The notes beneath the pieces were generated by a model. It worked only from the letters and a program-made list of their open reading frames with translations, searched no databases and was not told where the DNA came from. Source: Sepiola atlantica (Eukaryota > Mollusca > Cephalopoda > Sepiida > Sepiolidae). Taken from it: a stretch of 64,000 nucleotides of DNA. Numbering within the stretch: the first letter of the stretch is position 1; the number at the start of each line of letters is the position of its first letter. Below are positions 31,603-41,699 of this stretch, piece by piece. Both the position numbers and the translations under genes were made by a program. The stretch is taken from assembly GCA_963556195.1 (NCBI GenBank), contig OY744525.1, positions 46,809,648 through 46,873,647 of the forward strand, written 5' to 3'.

Positions 31603-34075
31603 TATCATCATTTTCGTCATCATATTCGGTTTTACATCCGTTTTACATGCTGGCATGTGTTGGACGGCTTTACAAAAATTGACTTCAAAACTAACCTATC
31701 TCAGGTAAGGTCTTTATTTATTCCTCTTTCTCTCAAGTCCATCCTTATCACTTCCAATGTTTTAGTTTGCCTTCCTCTGCCAACTGACTGCTACTTCAAC
31801 TGTTCTACATCTACTAACCTAAGAACTCATCCATTCTTTCAATATGACTGTCTTCTCTTCTGCACACATCTCCCAATACTGTCAAGATTTGATTTTTTCC
31901 TCTGCGGTCATCAGATCTAAACCTGTCTTTAAGACTCACATTATACATCCATCTAATCATTCTCATAGCATCCCTCTCCATGCAACACATATCCGCAACT
32001 CTCACTGGTCAGGTTTTACTTCCATACATCGTCACACGTCGTACATATGCCTGATAGAATCTTCCTTTGATTGACAGTGATAATACTCTGCTGGTTTGTA
32101 ATGGCAGGAGTTTCCTGAACTTACTCCACCCACTTCTTACTCTTGCAATCACACTAGCACCAGATCCTCCTGTGTTCCAATGGTATCACCAAGATACCAA
32201 TAAAAAGTATAAACAAATTCAAATATACTTTCTTTACATCTTAGTTCTCATCCATCTCCATTGTCTAATACTTGCACACAGACAGGTTATCATCTCTCAA
32301 TGTACCTGTAATTCCACTGCACTTCTTGTGTACCCAACGCTTACAAGTACCACAAAAACTCCCTTTCCACAAACTTAGGAGAACTTTGATCTTTCTAAGT
32401 GCTTTCCACACTAAAATTACTGATCATCACTTTGGTCTTGGTAACATTCACTCTCAGACTTTTACGTTCCATAGCATTACTCCACATCTTTAACTTAACA
32501 AGTAGGTTTTCCATCGTTTCACAGGTAAGTACTAAATCAGCATGCAGCATCCCTTCTGGACAACCCATATAAAACTTCCTGAACTCCTTGGTCAATGCTT
32601 CTAAGACACAAATGAAAAGCAATGACCTCAGTACAAAACCCTGTACTCCAATTTTAACAAAGCTGTCACTATTTGTGCTGTTAATTCTAACAAGACTGAC
32701 CATTTCTGTACATTGCTTCAACAACCTTCACCAACTACTCGTTTTTCCTCTAATTTATGCAAACCCCACCAGATAACATCCCTTAGCATTCTGTCAAAAG
32801 CTTTTTCGAAATCTACAAAAGCTAAATACAGGTTCTTCTTCTAACCAAGATACTTCTCCTGCATTTGACTCAGGATAAATATAGCACCAGTGCTACTTTG
32901 CACAGGCATAAAACCAAACTGCATTTTATTTATACTTATCTGACTTATTTGCGGCTCAATTATTATTTCACAATTTTGATCCATCAACTGTAATTACCTC
33001 TATCTAGAGCAGGGGCAGGCAACCTCAGGCCCCGCAAGCCACATCCGGCCCGCGAAGGCTTAGCGTCCGGCCTGCCACCCTTTTATGCTTTATTATTGCA
33101 ATTTGGCCTGTGGACCTCCCACTAAAACTCATATCATTTTGTGACAGACGTAAAAGTAGGTTTCAATGTAGATTTACAGTGAGATAAAAATGTATAAATA
33201 TCAGCGAGCGATGATGCATGTATATTTCATTTTTCTTTAACTATTAATTTCCAATTTTTGTTTGGCCTGAGATAAAAATAGAAAAAGAGAGAGGTAAAGA
33301 GGAAACGAGAGACGAGAAAAGGGCATGAAACTGAGAACTTATGTGAGGTGTGTCAAAACGAATGCTGGATCAACTTGCTACTTCCCCATCATTATTTTTC
33401 TATGATTCCAAAATGGCTCTTCGTCGGCGCCTTTTATAACATCACATACAGAAGTCTGTTGAGAAAAAATATCAGATTTGTAGAGTGTTTAATGCAATTT
33501 TTGTACAATTTATTCATGTAAACAAAATATAGTAATTCTAAGATTTCGTTTTTCACTCCGGCCCGCGATCTCCTTCCAAAAGTCTCATCTGCCCCTCACT
33601 CTGAAAAAAGTTTGCCCACCCCTGATCTAGAGATTCCCCTTTACTCTTGTAACAATTCACAATTGTACAAAGTTCCCAATCTTTCGGGATAACTTCTTTT
33701 ATGATCTGATTTGTCACGTCTGTAGTCATCTCAATATCTGATTCACCCGCAGTCTTCAACATTTCTGTAACAATGCCTGATGGTCCTCCAGCATTACCAT
33801 TCTTCATCTTACAGCTTTCTGTACCATTTCTTTCTCAATTCTTATAGCTAGACCAAATACTGCTTCTGACACTTCTGGATTTTCTCAATTCCATAAAAAC
33901 TCAGTATTCAACAATTTCTCATAATAGAATTTCCACAACTTGTCCTGTTCATAGCACTCCATTGTTATTTCAAAATGCACTTCTCTCCTACAATATCCAT
34001 ATTTGTCTTTGCCATCTGTATACTTTCCGGAATATTTCATTCACCTGGTCATCGTTTCTGCTTTTCTTTGATACA
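31603..34075 (-). mobile_element. LINE, RT-containing, interrupted by a hAT element
   Basis: Same family as 5860-7128. In order on the minus strand: the connector before RT (34075-33810); 'KMKNGNAGGPSGI' (about 33770); 'KDWELCTIVNCYKSKGESLD' up to 33633; the hAT insertion; 'FVDFEKAFDRM' (about 32785-32820); 'GVQGFVLRSLLF' (about 32650); catalytic box degraded to 'HADLVL' (about 32545, normally YADDLV); 'LRVNVTKTKVMI' (about 32430); a degraded finger; 'CMERDAMRMIRWMYNVSLKD' (31920-31990); and the tail 'catgccagcatgtaaaacgg' then 'atgatga' to 31603. 5' truncated, many stops, and the second catalytic Asp is lost. Confidence 0.93.
33010..33624. mobile_element. Non-autonomous hAT transposon with 8-bp target duplication
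   Basis: Flanked on both sides by ATCTAGAG (33002-33009 and 33625-33632), a perfect 8-bp duplication typical of hAT. Termini are CAGGGGCAGGCAACCT on the left and the reverse complement of CAGGGGTGGGCAAACTTTT on the right. Length is 615 bp. Subterminal GGCCCGC-type motifs ('acatccggcccgcgaagg', 'ctccggcccgcgatctcc') are characteristic of Charlie/Tip100-like non-autonomous elements. No transposase frame is present. It splits a LINE RT frame at 'LD' / 'RGNY'. Confidence 0.93.
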
Positions 34076-34189
34076 CTTCTCAATATATATTTATATGTAT
34101 ATATATATATATACTAGAAAGTATTGAGCTCTGGTTAGATTATATGAATCAGGAAAAAGTGAGCTTGCATAATAAGTTAAATATTTTTA
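34076..34189. repeat. (TA)n and flank
   Basis: Short (TA)n run at about 34096-34113 between the LINE 5' end and repeat D. Confidence 0.7.
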
Positions 34190-34605
34190 AAATATAAAAG
34201 ACAATCCCAAATTAGTCTCTTTCTGCTCTCTATATATCTCTCTATCCTTCCTTCTACATCTACATGTTAAATAGTATTACTACTCCCTTTTATTTATAAT
34301 GAACTATGCAATTTTTGTTTTCCTTTATTACCTTCGACTGTTAATAAACAGAGAGAGAGAGAGAGTGACGAAAGCGAGAGTGATAGATACCGTATGAAAT
34401 AAGAGCGGCTGATCAAACACGATACAGTGAGAGGATGATAGTGATAGATAGAAACTTAGTGAGAGATGCGTCACTTGCTGAGTTAATTGTGACTAATTAG
34501 AGCAATTAAAATGGTAGTCTCTTCAAAGATAACTTAATCCCAAAACTAAGGAATATTTTATCACATATTTTGTGTGATTAAAATATAAAGGAAAAGGCCT
34601 AAAAA
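34190..34605 (+). repeat. Repeat D, copy 3
   Basis: Collinear with 7370-7790, including the internal (GA)n patch ('taataaacagagagagag') and 'gcgagagtgatagataccg'. The (GA)n is therefore part of the family rather than an independent microsatellite. Confidence 0.8.
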
Positions 34606-34883
34606 GCTGTAGTTCTTGTTTGTTCACAAACTCCTTGGGTATTAGAGATAGATGCCGATAATGATATGCAGAATGTTCGGGATAAATTTAACATTCTTTG
34701 GAAAGGAAAAACAAATGTAAACGAAAGTGCATCTTTTAGATGATTTTTTTGCCGAATACAGCTCATTCGAAGAAGCTGCACTGAGCCTTCAACACGACCA
34801 CCAGGCGGGACGCGAACCTGCAGCAACTTTCATGGTGTTATTCAAGAGACACCTAAACACACAGAAGACTGTTTATTCAACAC
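34606..34883. other. Unassigned, with an isolated box-B-like motif
   Basis: On the minus strand 'gctgcaggttcgcgtcccgc' (34805-34825) looks like a tRNA T-arm box B. No clear box A was found at the right distance, so a tRNA-derived origin is only possible. Confidence 0.3.
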
Positions 34884-35204
34884 CTACCCACAATAGGAGT
34901 AGGTGACACAAGGTCGGAAAGTGGGATTTGAAAAGCCAGCGCCCGAGAAGGTGAGCGCTCTGGCCATTAAAAGTTGCCTGGGCAGCCCTGTCGGCATTCC
35001 CCGGTAAGGGCGCCTCAGGCAGTAAGCGATAAACTTACTCCACCCCAAAGAGGGGAGGCAAAGCCTGGGAGGGTGGACCTCCTAGAACTGCACAGGACAG
35101 ACCCATAGACCGGCGTAAATCAAGCCCCGAAGGCCAAGACAACACCGGTCCATAGGGTGTAGTATCCATCGGAACAGATACTACACTTTGATCTTGGCCA
35201 GAAG
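34884..35204 (-). mobile_element. U2-snRNA-headed short element, most complete copy
   Basis: Read on the minus strand from 35199: GGCCAAGATCAAAGTGTAGT then ATCTGTTCC, matching U2 with about two differences over 28 nt. Next come 'gatggatactacacccta', the body ('ggaggtccaccctcccagg', 'gtttatcgcttactgcctg', 'ggaatgccgacagggctgcc') and the far end 'cgctggcttttcaaatccca'. A tRNA-SINE is inserted at its U2 end (35205). The palindrome 'gtgtagtat' / 'atactacac' is conserved across copies and could form a stem directly after the U2 head. Confidence 0.8.
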
Positions 35205-35315
35205 ACTGTCACTTAGAACTGATTACTACTTAGCATTTATATCTGTTACGCCACAGAGAGTCTTCTGGAGGTTGAAGGTTCAATCTTCAATGCGGGTGAT
35301 ACAAAAAAAACAAAA
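35205..35315 (+). mobile_element. tRNA-SINE with 5' inversion (twin-priming structure)
   Basis: 35200-35264 is the reverse complement of the SINE 5' half ('ccagaagactgtcacttaga' to 'tgttacgccac'). After 'agagag' the sense-strand 3' half follows ('tcttctggaggttgaaggtt', box B GGTTCAATC, 'gcgggtgatac') with an A-rich tail. Both halves share 'tcttctgg', so the inversion breakpoint lies there with a short overlap. This order is what twin priming produces during LINE-driven insertion. Confidence 0.8.
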
Positions 35316-35521
35316 AAACAATTGCAAATTACTTAAGACTTTTACCCGTTCATAGCTGATGAAATCAGACCAAGCTATCTCCATGGATTAAATAATGGGT
35401 TTCGTTCAAAATTCCATACAGATTCATGATTTTGACAAGATGCACCTGAAGAACGGCAGATCGGCTGAAACGTTGTGAGAATAACATCCAAGATAAGAAC
35501 GGCAGTCTAAAGAAACCAAAT

Positions 35522-35684
35522 TGTGATGAACAATTACGGATAATTTTCCTATTCTAAATTATCTCCGCTTTGGTGAACTCTCCTGTTCGTCTTAACCATA
35601 TAAATAGCAGCACTGACATTGTACTGACAGTTTATGCCGAATAAAACTTTGTTAAAGTTACGACTGTTCTCGTTTGTCATTACA
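35522..35684 (+). mobile_element. Solo LTR, 163 bp
   Basis: Begins TGTGATG and ends CATTACA, flanked by the identical 5-bp duplication CAAAT (35517-35521 and 35685-35689). Inside are a TATA box (TATAAATA, about 35601) and an AATAAA signal (about 35640). These features define a complete LTR left after recombination. The short length resembles the LTR at 62595, but the sequences are not obviously the same family. Confidence 0.85.
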
Positions 35685-35689
35685 CAAAT

Positions 35690-36090
35690 ACAAATTATCA
35701 ATCCACATCTCAAAAATTCCGAAAACACAAGATTGAACAGAATAGAAATTCTGTTAATCTGTTACATTAAGTTTAATAGAATGTCACAGGCAGCGACTCA
35801 TATTCAAAGTTCACATACTTTACTCTTCAATTATCTTTATTCAGTTGTATCCATAAACTAAATTAAAGAATAGATACTTAGTAAATTGTCTGAACTAAAT
35901 GATACTCTGCAATTATTTTCCAAGCCTTTTCATAGTGTAATGCATGAATATGTAAATTTTATCTTTATTTTCTCTTTCCATAGTATTGTAACTAACAATA
36001 ACGTCCTTTGATTACAAATACATAAAACAGTCTCGCTTCTGATAAAAGATGTATTCGTCGAAAGTCTTAGCAAAAAGACTAAATAAATGA
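35690..36090. other. Unassigned AT-rich stretch
   Basis: No gene. The phrase 'gatgtattcgtcgaaagtc' (36048) recurs at 36363 as part of the following duplication. Confidence 0.5.
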
Positions 36091-36505
36091 TTTCATCATT
36101 TTAAAATTGCACCAGTTTTTGTTTGTTTTCAAATTTCAATATAAATATTCAGACACGTGGTGTTTCGAAGATGTTATCAATTTCCTAATTCAAAAGGTGC
36201 CAAACCAGGACAACAACGTCGACCGGACTATACTCCATTTGAAACTATCGTCTCTAACAACTTGACGTGTTTTTCGAACTCTACGGTGGATCTAACCTCT
36301 CGGGGTTAGGGTTAATACCAACATAATGAAAAAAAAACAGAATACGTCTCACCTCTGAAAAAGATGTATTCATCGAAAGTCCTAGCAAAAAATAAAAATT
36401 AATTAAATGATTTTATTTAAAATTGCACCATTTTGTTTTAAAATTTCAATCTGAATATTCAGACACGTGGTGCTTCAAAGATGTTATCAATTTCGTTATA
36501 CATAT
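36040..36505 (+). repeat. Two-copy tandem duplication, about 315-bp period, with telomere-like motif
   Basis: 'gatgtattcgtcgaaagtc', 'ttaaaattgcaccag', 'atattcagacacgtggtg' and 'gatgttatcaatttc' occur in order at 36040-36190 and again at 36355-36500. The interval contains GGGGTTAGGGTTAA (36301-36314), a short interstitial telomere-like motif. Confidence 0.85.
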
Positions 36506-37088
36506 AACGATGTTTTTAGTTTCGTTAATAATAAAACACATTTCAAGCAAGAAGCTGTGCCTCATGGCAAATCAAAAGATTTACTTATGCTTATTAGTAG
36601 TTTTAGTAGTAGCATACATAGTTGTATTATAATAAATATTAGTGTTGCGTCTGTAGTGTCAATTTATGTTTTTATTTCAGGGGATCTATGCTGGGTAAAT
36701 ATACATTTAAAGCGGAAAGGAGAGCCATACATGTGTTTTTTTATTAGTTTTATTTCTTAATATATTTAATTTATTTTTAAATAAACTTCAACCAATTTAA
36801 AATTGTCTAATTTTTTTTTGTTGTTCTTTCAAATTTATTTAGTTTTCTGAATATTAACCTTCCACATCTCAGACACAGAAGTATTTGATGTTATTCGACC
36901 AGCTATTGAAGACAAAGGTTAATATGATATGCAACCCCATCGGTTTGATTTCCCAATAGCCTCTGAATCCTCTCGTATAGATGGCTAGTCAATATATAAT
37001 TATATAGTATTATGAATAAAAATATATATTATACCCTTACTAACGTAATTGAACACTGTCTTTATTTAATTATATATATTAAAGTATA
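36506..37088. other. Unassigned stretch
   Basis: Overlapping 69- and 97-codon plus-strand frames are hydrophobic but show no recognised family. No promoter or repeat is evident. Confidence 0.4.
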
Positions 37089-37091
37089 CAA

Positions 37092-37173
<82 letters not shown>

Positions 37174-37210
37174 ATATATATATATAGAGAGAGAGAGAAA
37201 GAGAGCAGAA
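37089..37210 (+). repeat. (TA)n-(GA)n compound microsatellite
   Basis: (TA)n at about 37096-37139, (GA)n at 37140-37169, then a shorter TA/GA repeat to about 37205. Confidence 0.95.
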
Positions 37211-37544
37211 GATTTCCATATCTAGACAAACATTTTATTTAAACTTAAATACAGATATGGCAGTGCAGGTGACAGCTGCAGACTGGAATTGGTCAGCCGA
37301 AATTAGATAAGTACAAATATTTTCTCTAGTGAGTTTCAGAAAGTCACTAAAATCTTCATAGATATTTGTATGAAATGTATTTCTGACAATATGTTTTGTA
37401 TAATGATGCTTTTTGGTTTGCGTTCATGTTTGCACGGGTAATAAAATCATCAAATAAAATCATCAAATAAAACGCTTATTAATTCTAACCACATAAAATA
37501 AAGAAGCTTTGTGATTTTTTCTAACATAAGGTCACTCCTTGGAG
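37211..37544. other. Unassigned stretch
   Basis: No gene recognised. Confidence 0.5.
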
Positions 37545-37740
37545 CAAAGTGTAGTATCTGTGCTGATACTACACTACATCTTTTATTTTCTTCGGTCAGT
37601 GAAGGAAAAATCCTTCTAGCCTGAGGCAATTTAAATTTTTGTCCCAATCCACAGCTGAATTTTGCCACATTAAAAACCAACCCTGTGTCTAGCTCTGCCC
37701 TCATGGTAAGGCGAGTAAATAGGGGCACGCATCCCGAGGA
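37545..37740 (+). mobile_element. Variant U2-headed element
   Basis: AAGTGTAGTATCTGT (37547-37561) matches U2, then an inverted 'gatactacact' follows as in the other family. The body 'ttcggtcagtgaagg', 'aatccttctagcctgaggc' and 'tttttgtcccaatccacag' aligns with 26610-26680. With that copy it defines a second subfamily. Confidence 0.5.
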
Positions 37741-37804
37741 AATATGGGTTACAAAAGCAGAGAGTTGGGCTATCTGAACAAATCTGAACTTCGTTCAGCT
37801 ACAC

Positions 37805-37935
37805 TTTTTTTATGGAAGTCACTCCAGACAAAGCATGAAGCCACTTGATGGAAGGAGCTAAAATAAATTTTATTTATTTCAACCAAAAAAATAAATTCTG
37901 AAAATAACACACATTGCTTAAGGTTTTTCAAATGT
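37805..37935 (-). mobile_element. LINE 3'-end fragment
   Basis: 'atggaagtcactccagacaa' and 'gcatgaagccacttgatgg' is the reverse complement of the common LINE 3' end. The minus strand reads 'SSFHQVASCFVWSDFHKK'. Confidence 0.8.
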
Positions 37936-37939
37936 TTAT

Positions 37940-38110
37940 AGTATATATATATACATAGACGGCGGCACCGGGGGGGGGGGGGGAGGGGTCCAAGCCCCGC
38001 ACTTTTTTGACTTGGACTGCCCCCCCCCACTTTACGGTCATCAATAATTAAGTTGATACGCATGTGTTTAACCGGGCCCCCCACTTTTTTAACTGTCTCG
38101 CCAGCCCGGA
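37940..38110. mobile_element. G/C-tract-rich short element with G14 run
   Basis: Between two (TA)n tracts, 'gacggcggcacc' is followed by about 14 G, then 'aggggtccaagccccgcac', 'ctgccccccccacttta' and 'ccgggccccccactttttta', ending 'cgccagcccggata'. Blocks 'cccccac' plus 'tttttt' repeat three times, so it looks like a short repeat with internal duplications. The class is unknown. The G-run is a possible quadruplex. Confidence 0.5.
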
Positions 38111-38119
38111 TATATATAT

Positions 38120-38480
38120 ATATATATATATACATACACACATACATACATACACACACACACGAGAAGAATACCAATCCCAGGACGGGTAAAACAAATT
38201 CCTTGAACAGACCAGATTTGCACCACTTTTATGTCTCCTTACAGAGATTAAAATCAAGATATAATGATAATAAACTTATCAAGAAACCTTATTCCAATTT
38301 ATATCAATATCCATTAAATGATTTTGACTCTAGAATATGTTTAAACATTTAAGGCTTAAGCTTAAGGGGTCTTAAGAATAAATTGAAATTCAGGGAATCT
38401 TGCTTATTTGGTGTCTAATGACAATGGATTAAATCCGATATATTTGAATTCTTAAATGGGACACTACACTCATACTATGT
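38120..38480 (-). mobile_element. Helitron-like family, minus-strand copy E (5' truncated)
   Basis: The reverse complement matches copies A-D from the 3' hairpin (minus strand 'acccgtcctgggattggt' then 'attcttct') through 'gatttgcaccacttttatg' and 'ggcttaagcttaaggggtct' to about 38480. The 5' half is missing. Confidence 0.8.
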
Positions 38481-38584
38481 AACACCCTTTAAAATACTTA
38501 AAAGAAACTGAACTGTGGGAGGGAATATTAATTAATTGATGTATAACACATATTGATGGATGATGAGTGCATTCCTATAGACCT

Positions 38585-38960
38585 TCTCTACGGCAGGCTT
38601 GCCTCAGGCAAGGGGTTGTGCCCATCTCCGCTTCAAGGATGCCTGCAAGCGAGAAATGAAGGCTTGCTCAATGGACATCAATACATGGGAAGCCTCCACA
38701 GCTGACAGACATGCCTGGAGGAAACAGATACACCAGGGAATAATCATCAGTGAGAACACTCTCGACGATGAAAATGCTGCAAAGAAAGCTCAGAGACGAG
38801 CAAGCCAACCAGGCAAAGTGACACATTATACAACAGTTTTCGTATGTCAAGGCTGTAGTAGACCATGCAAATCAAGAATTGGCCTCTACAGTCACACAAG
38901 AAGACGCACAGAAGCAACATCCCAATACGGCGCTGATCCAACAACAATACATAGTTAAAA
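38585..38960 (+). mobile_element. LINE ORF2 C-terminus with zinc finger
   Basis: The 119-codon frame 38599-38958 reads 'LRFKDACKREMKACSMDINT', 'WEASTADRHAWRK', and ends in a finger C83-x2-C86 then H99 ('FVCQGCSRPC', 'GLYSHTRR'). This is a known C-terminal arrangement of one LINE group ('LRFKDVCKRDLKALNID..WE', '..CRDCHSRIGLFSHxRRC'). The last ligand position is Arg instead of Cys/His. The opening codons are frameshifted, so it is a fragment. Confidence 0.85.
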
Positions 38961-38989
38961 TTTCACAATAATCAGAGGTATCTGAATTT

Positions 38990-39600
38990 TCACGAAGAGC
39001 TTCCACCCACTTTTCATAAAAGTAGATAAAATAAAATATAGCCTACATTTGGACACCTTAATATGTGCATGTTTGATTTGCATGCATGTCTAGAATAGAG
39101 TGTTATGTCAGCAAATATAGCTATCTTGGATGCAATTGTATCAGAGTGGTTGTTTATGAAGATCACAAATAATAATGGTCCAAGTATCGACCCCTGGGAC
39201 ACACCCGCTTTAATATGATGGTGTTTAGACTTACAGCCAGTGAGAATAACCTGGATCTTTCTTTTTAGCTAAGAAGGATCTGATTATATAAGATATATTC
39301 ATCCAATAATACAGTACAGATTAAGTTTCTTTAGAAGACCTTCATGCCAGACGTTGTCAAAGGCCTTGGATATCTCAAGTGCCACTGCCCTAGCTTTACC
39401 TGCCTTATCCAGTGTATGGTATATGCATTCAGAGATGACCGTTAGAATATCTGCAGTAGAACGAGATTGCCTAAATCCATACGGTTTGTCAGAAAGAAGT
39501 TTAGCATTTTCGAGGTAGTGGATTATCGCTAGATTGATTAAGGATTCACAGATTTTAGTGAAAAGCAAGAAGAGATTTATGGGAAGATAATTTTGTGGGT
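38990..39600 (-). mobile_element. LINE RT fragment
   Basis: Minus-strand frames read 'LLSDKPYGFRQSRSTADILT', 'ALEISKAFDNVWHEGLLKKL' (39300-39568), then 'SQGSILGPLLFVIFINN' and 'FADITLYS' (39060-39202). This is the RT core of Jockey/CR1-type LINEs, with the catalytic YADDT box changed to FADIT. Frames are broken between motifs. Confidence 0.9.
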
Positions 39601-39745
39601 CAGTAATTAGAGCGATTAAAAACGATTTCTTTCAAACATAACTCAATCCCAGAGCTAAGGTATATTTTAGCATGTATTTTGTGTTATTCAAGTGTATAGG
39701 AAAAAAGCCTTAGGGAAACAAACATTGATTAACTCACATTTATTA
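39600..39745 (+). repeat. Repeat D, copy 4 (partial)
   Basis: 'attagagcgattaaaaacga', 'cccagagctaaggtatattt', 'tattttgtgttattcaa', 'aaaaaagccttagggaaa': the 3' part of repeat D. It lies immediately upstream of a Helitron-like copy. Confidence 0.8.
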
Positions 39746-39754
39746 TAATTATAT

Positions 39755-40325
39755 ATGTATGAATTAGGTATGTTTATATATTTTTGTGTACAGGATTGAT
39801 GCCTAAACTAATTAACCGATCATTATGAATATTGAAATACACCTGCTAGGCGTAAGGGGATCAAATGTAGGCTATATTAGTTTAATTCAGTTTTATGCAA
39901 AGGGGGTTAAACATTGTGAAAATTCAGACACTCAACTTTTGTGAAATTTTGACAATAGGTATTAGACATCAATTAATAAATATTCCCGAAATTTCAATTT
40001 CTTCGGAGCATCTTAAAGGGTTTTAGGGGACATTATATGGGCACAACCTCCTTTTTGAAAATTCAAATATATCAGATTTGCATTGAATTTCATCTATATA
40101 CACAAATTAAGCAAAATTCCATGAATTTCAATTTCTTCTTAATACCCCTTTAGCTTAAGCCGTAAATTTCAAACATGTAATAGATTTTGATCAAAACTGG
40201 AAGGATTTTAGACAGAAGGTTTTGTATAATTATATCTTATTTTAATCTTTGTAAGAGGGCATAAAAATGGTGCAAAACTGGTCTGAGAATCAATTTTACC
40301 CATCCTAGGACTGGTATTCCTCTAG
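39755..40325 (+). mobile_element. Helitron-like family, copy C
   Basis: Collinear with copy A. Its 3' end reads 'acccatcctaggactggt' (hairpin) then 'attcct' and CTAG (40322-40325), the clearest CTRR terminus of the family. Confidence 0.75.
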
Positions 40326-40759
40326 TGTATATACATATTTGCATTACTAAACTAAGTTGGTAGGATCTTATTCAAAATAACTGCAGACATGACAGTAGTG
40401 ATGGGAGTTTAATGGCTCCTATTACAAGTAGTTGAGTCGGTAAGCCTATTTGAAGTACTTATCACTTTTTACACAAACGTGCTTTAAAAATACATGAACA
40501 CTTTCTTCCTTTTAATTTGTGTTATCACAAGACGTGATCAGTCTGGTCTTCTGACATTGGGGCATTATATATATATATATATATATCTTAAAGTTTTCTC
40601 CTAGAAATTATAAATAAAAAGAGATGCGAACAAAAAAAATGCTTTTGAATATTTAAAAAAAGCTCTAGAAGATAACTATCACAAAATAATAAGAACCATA
40701 AATAACAACCATAAATAACCATAACAACAATAATAACAATAATAATGATAATAATAATA
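40326..40759. other. Unassigned, with (TA)n and (AAT)n
   Basis: (TA)n at 40567-40587 and (AAT/CAA)n at 40720-40765. No gene; the 126-codon Phe/Leu/Ile minus-strand frame is antisense of the following LINE plus microsatellite. Confidence 0.6.
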
Positions 40760-40767
40760 ATAAAAAT

Positions 40768-41300
40768 CGAATGCAGCAAACTAGCACAAAAGGAGTACAA
40801 AAGCAGACATGAAAAAAGCAGTCCACTAGAAACTATGCAAACATCTGCACTTTGAACATGCCAACAAATGTTACAGTCACAGATTAGAGACAGTAGTAAA
40901 AAACGAAAGTAATAAAATCCTGTGGGACATCGAGATACAAATATACACACACATACAAGGAAGGACACCGGATTTGATAATAGTCAACAAAAAAGAAAAC
41001 AGCCTGCAAAATTGTAGATCTCACCATCCCAGCAGTTCACAGGGTGAATATGAAGGGTGCAGAAAAATTAAGCAAATACATGAAAGTTGTCCGAGAGCTG
41101 AAAAGAATATGGAACATGACGAAAGTTACTGTAATACCTATAATTGGAGAATTGTTAGGAGCAGTTCCGAAAAATCTAGGTAAAAAGACTAGGAGAAATT
41201 GAAATCAAAGGGAAGATTTGACACAATACAATGCACGGACTGATGAAAACAATTGAAATATTAAAGAAAAACCTCGAATGCGGAAACTAACAATATGATA
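40768..41300 (+). mobile_element. LINE C-terminus resembling R2-type restriction-like endonuclease region
   Basis: Frames in order give 'CSKLAQKEYKSRHEKSS', 'NKILWDIEIQIYTHIQ' then 'TPDLIIVNKKENS', 'KIVDLTIPAVHRVNMK' and 'LSKYMKVVRELKRIWNM' then 'VTVIPIIGELLGAVPKNL'. The 'PDL..V.KK' plus 'IVDLTIP' pairing fits a PD-(D/E)XK restriction-like endonuclease as in R2-type LINEs. One frameshift separates the catalytic halves and stops are present. Confidence 0.8.
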
Positions 41301-41334
41301 CCAATCAACTTACAGGTAAGTTGAATTTTTACTA

Positions 41335-41670
41335 ACAAGTCACCGCTTATCAAGGCCCAAAGACCACCTGAGGATAAAGGTTAATGAGCTTGTCAGGTGG
41401 AAGGTGAGACAACATCGTGAGGAGGGTTAGTTACGATGGTTGTAACTTGTCAGAATTTGATTATTTATGAGGATGCCTTAGAAGAATTTGTTTACATTAG
41501 ACTTGAAAACGACTATCGCATACTCGGCTGGGAAGCATCCCCATTGTATTGGGTTCCACAGACGGGTAGTTCTATGGAAGAAACTTTGCTCATGGAAGTT
41601 TCGTTAAGTTTTAGATACACAGAGGGAGAAAGCGAAATTATTGACAGTGGTTGTAGCTAGACGAGTTGAA
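41335..41670 (-). mobile_element. LINE C-terminal/3'-UTR fragment
   Basis: 'gtcaccgcttatcaaggccc' and 'gaggataaaggttaatgagc' at the 3' end, and 'acttgaaaacgactatcgca' and 'tttagatacacagagggaga' inside, match the minus-strand elements at 10820-11120 and 26700-27380. It is degenerate. Confidence 0.75.
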
Positions 41671-41699
41671 ATAGAACAAACATATGGAAAGAACATTAC

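Noticed and set aside
34799..34830. Minus-strand box-B-like GGTTCGCGTCC as a tRNA gene
   Set aside because: No acceptor stem or box A could be placed at a proper distance.
37770..38257. Frames of 135, 69 and 99 codons with Tyr-Ile runs
   Set aside because: They cross (TA)n, a G-run element and Helitron-like DNA; composition artefacts.
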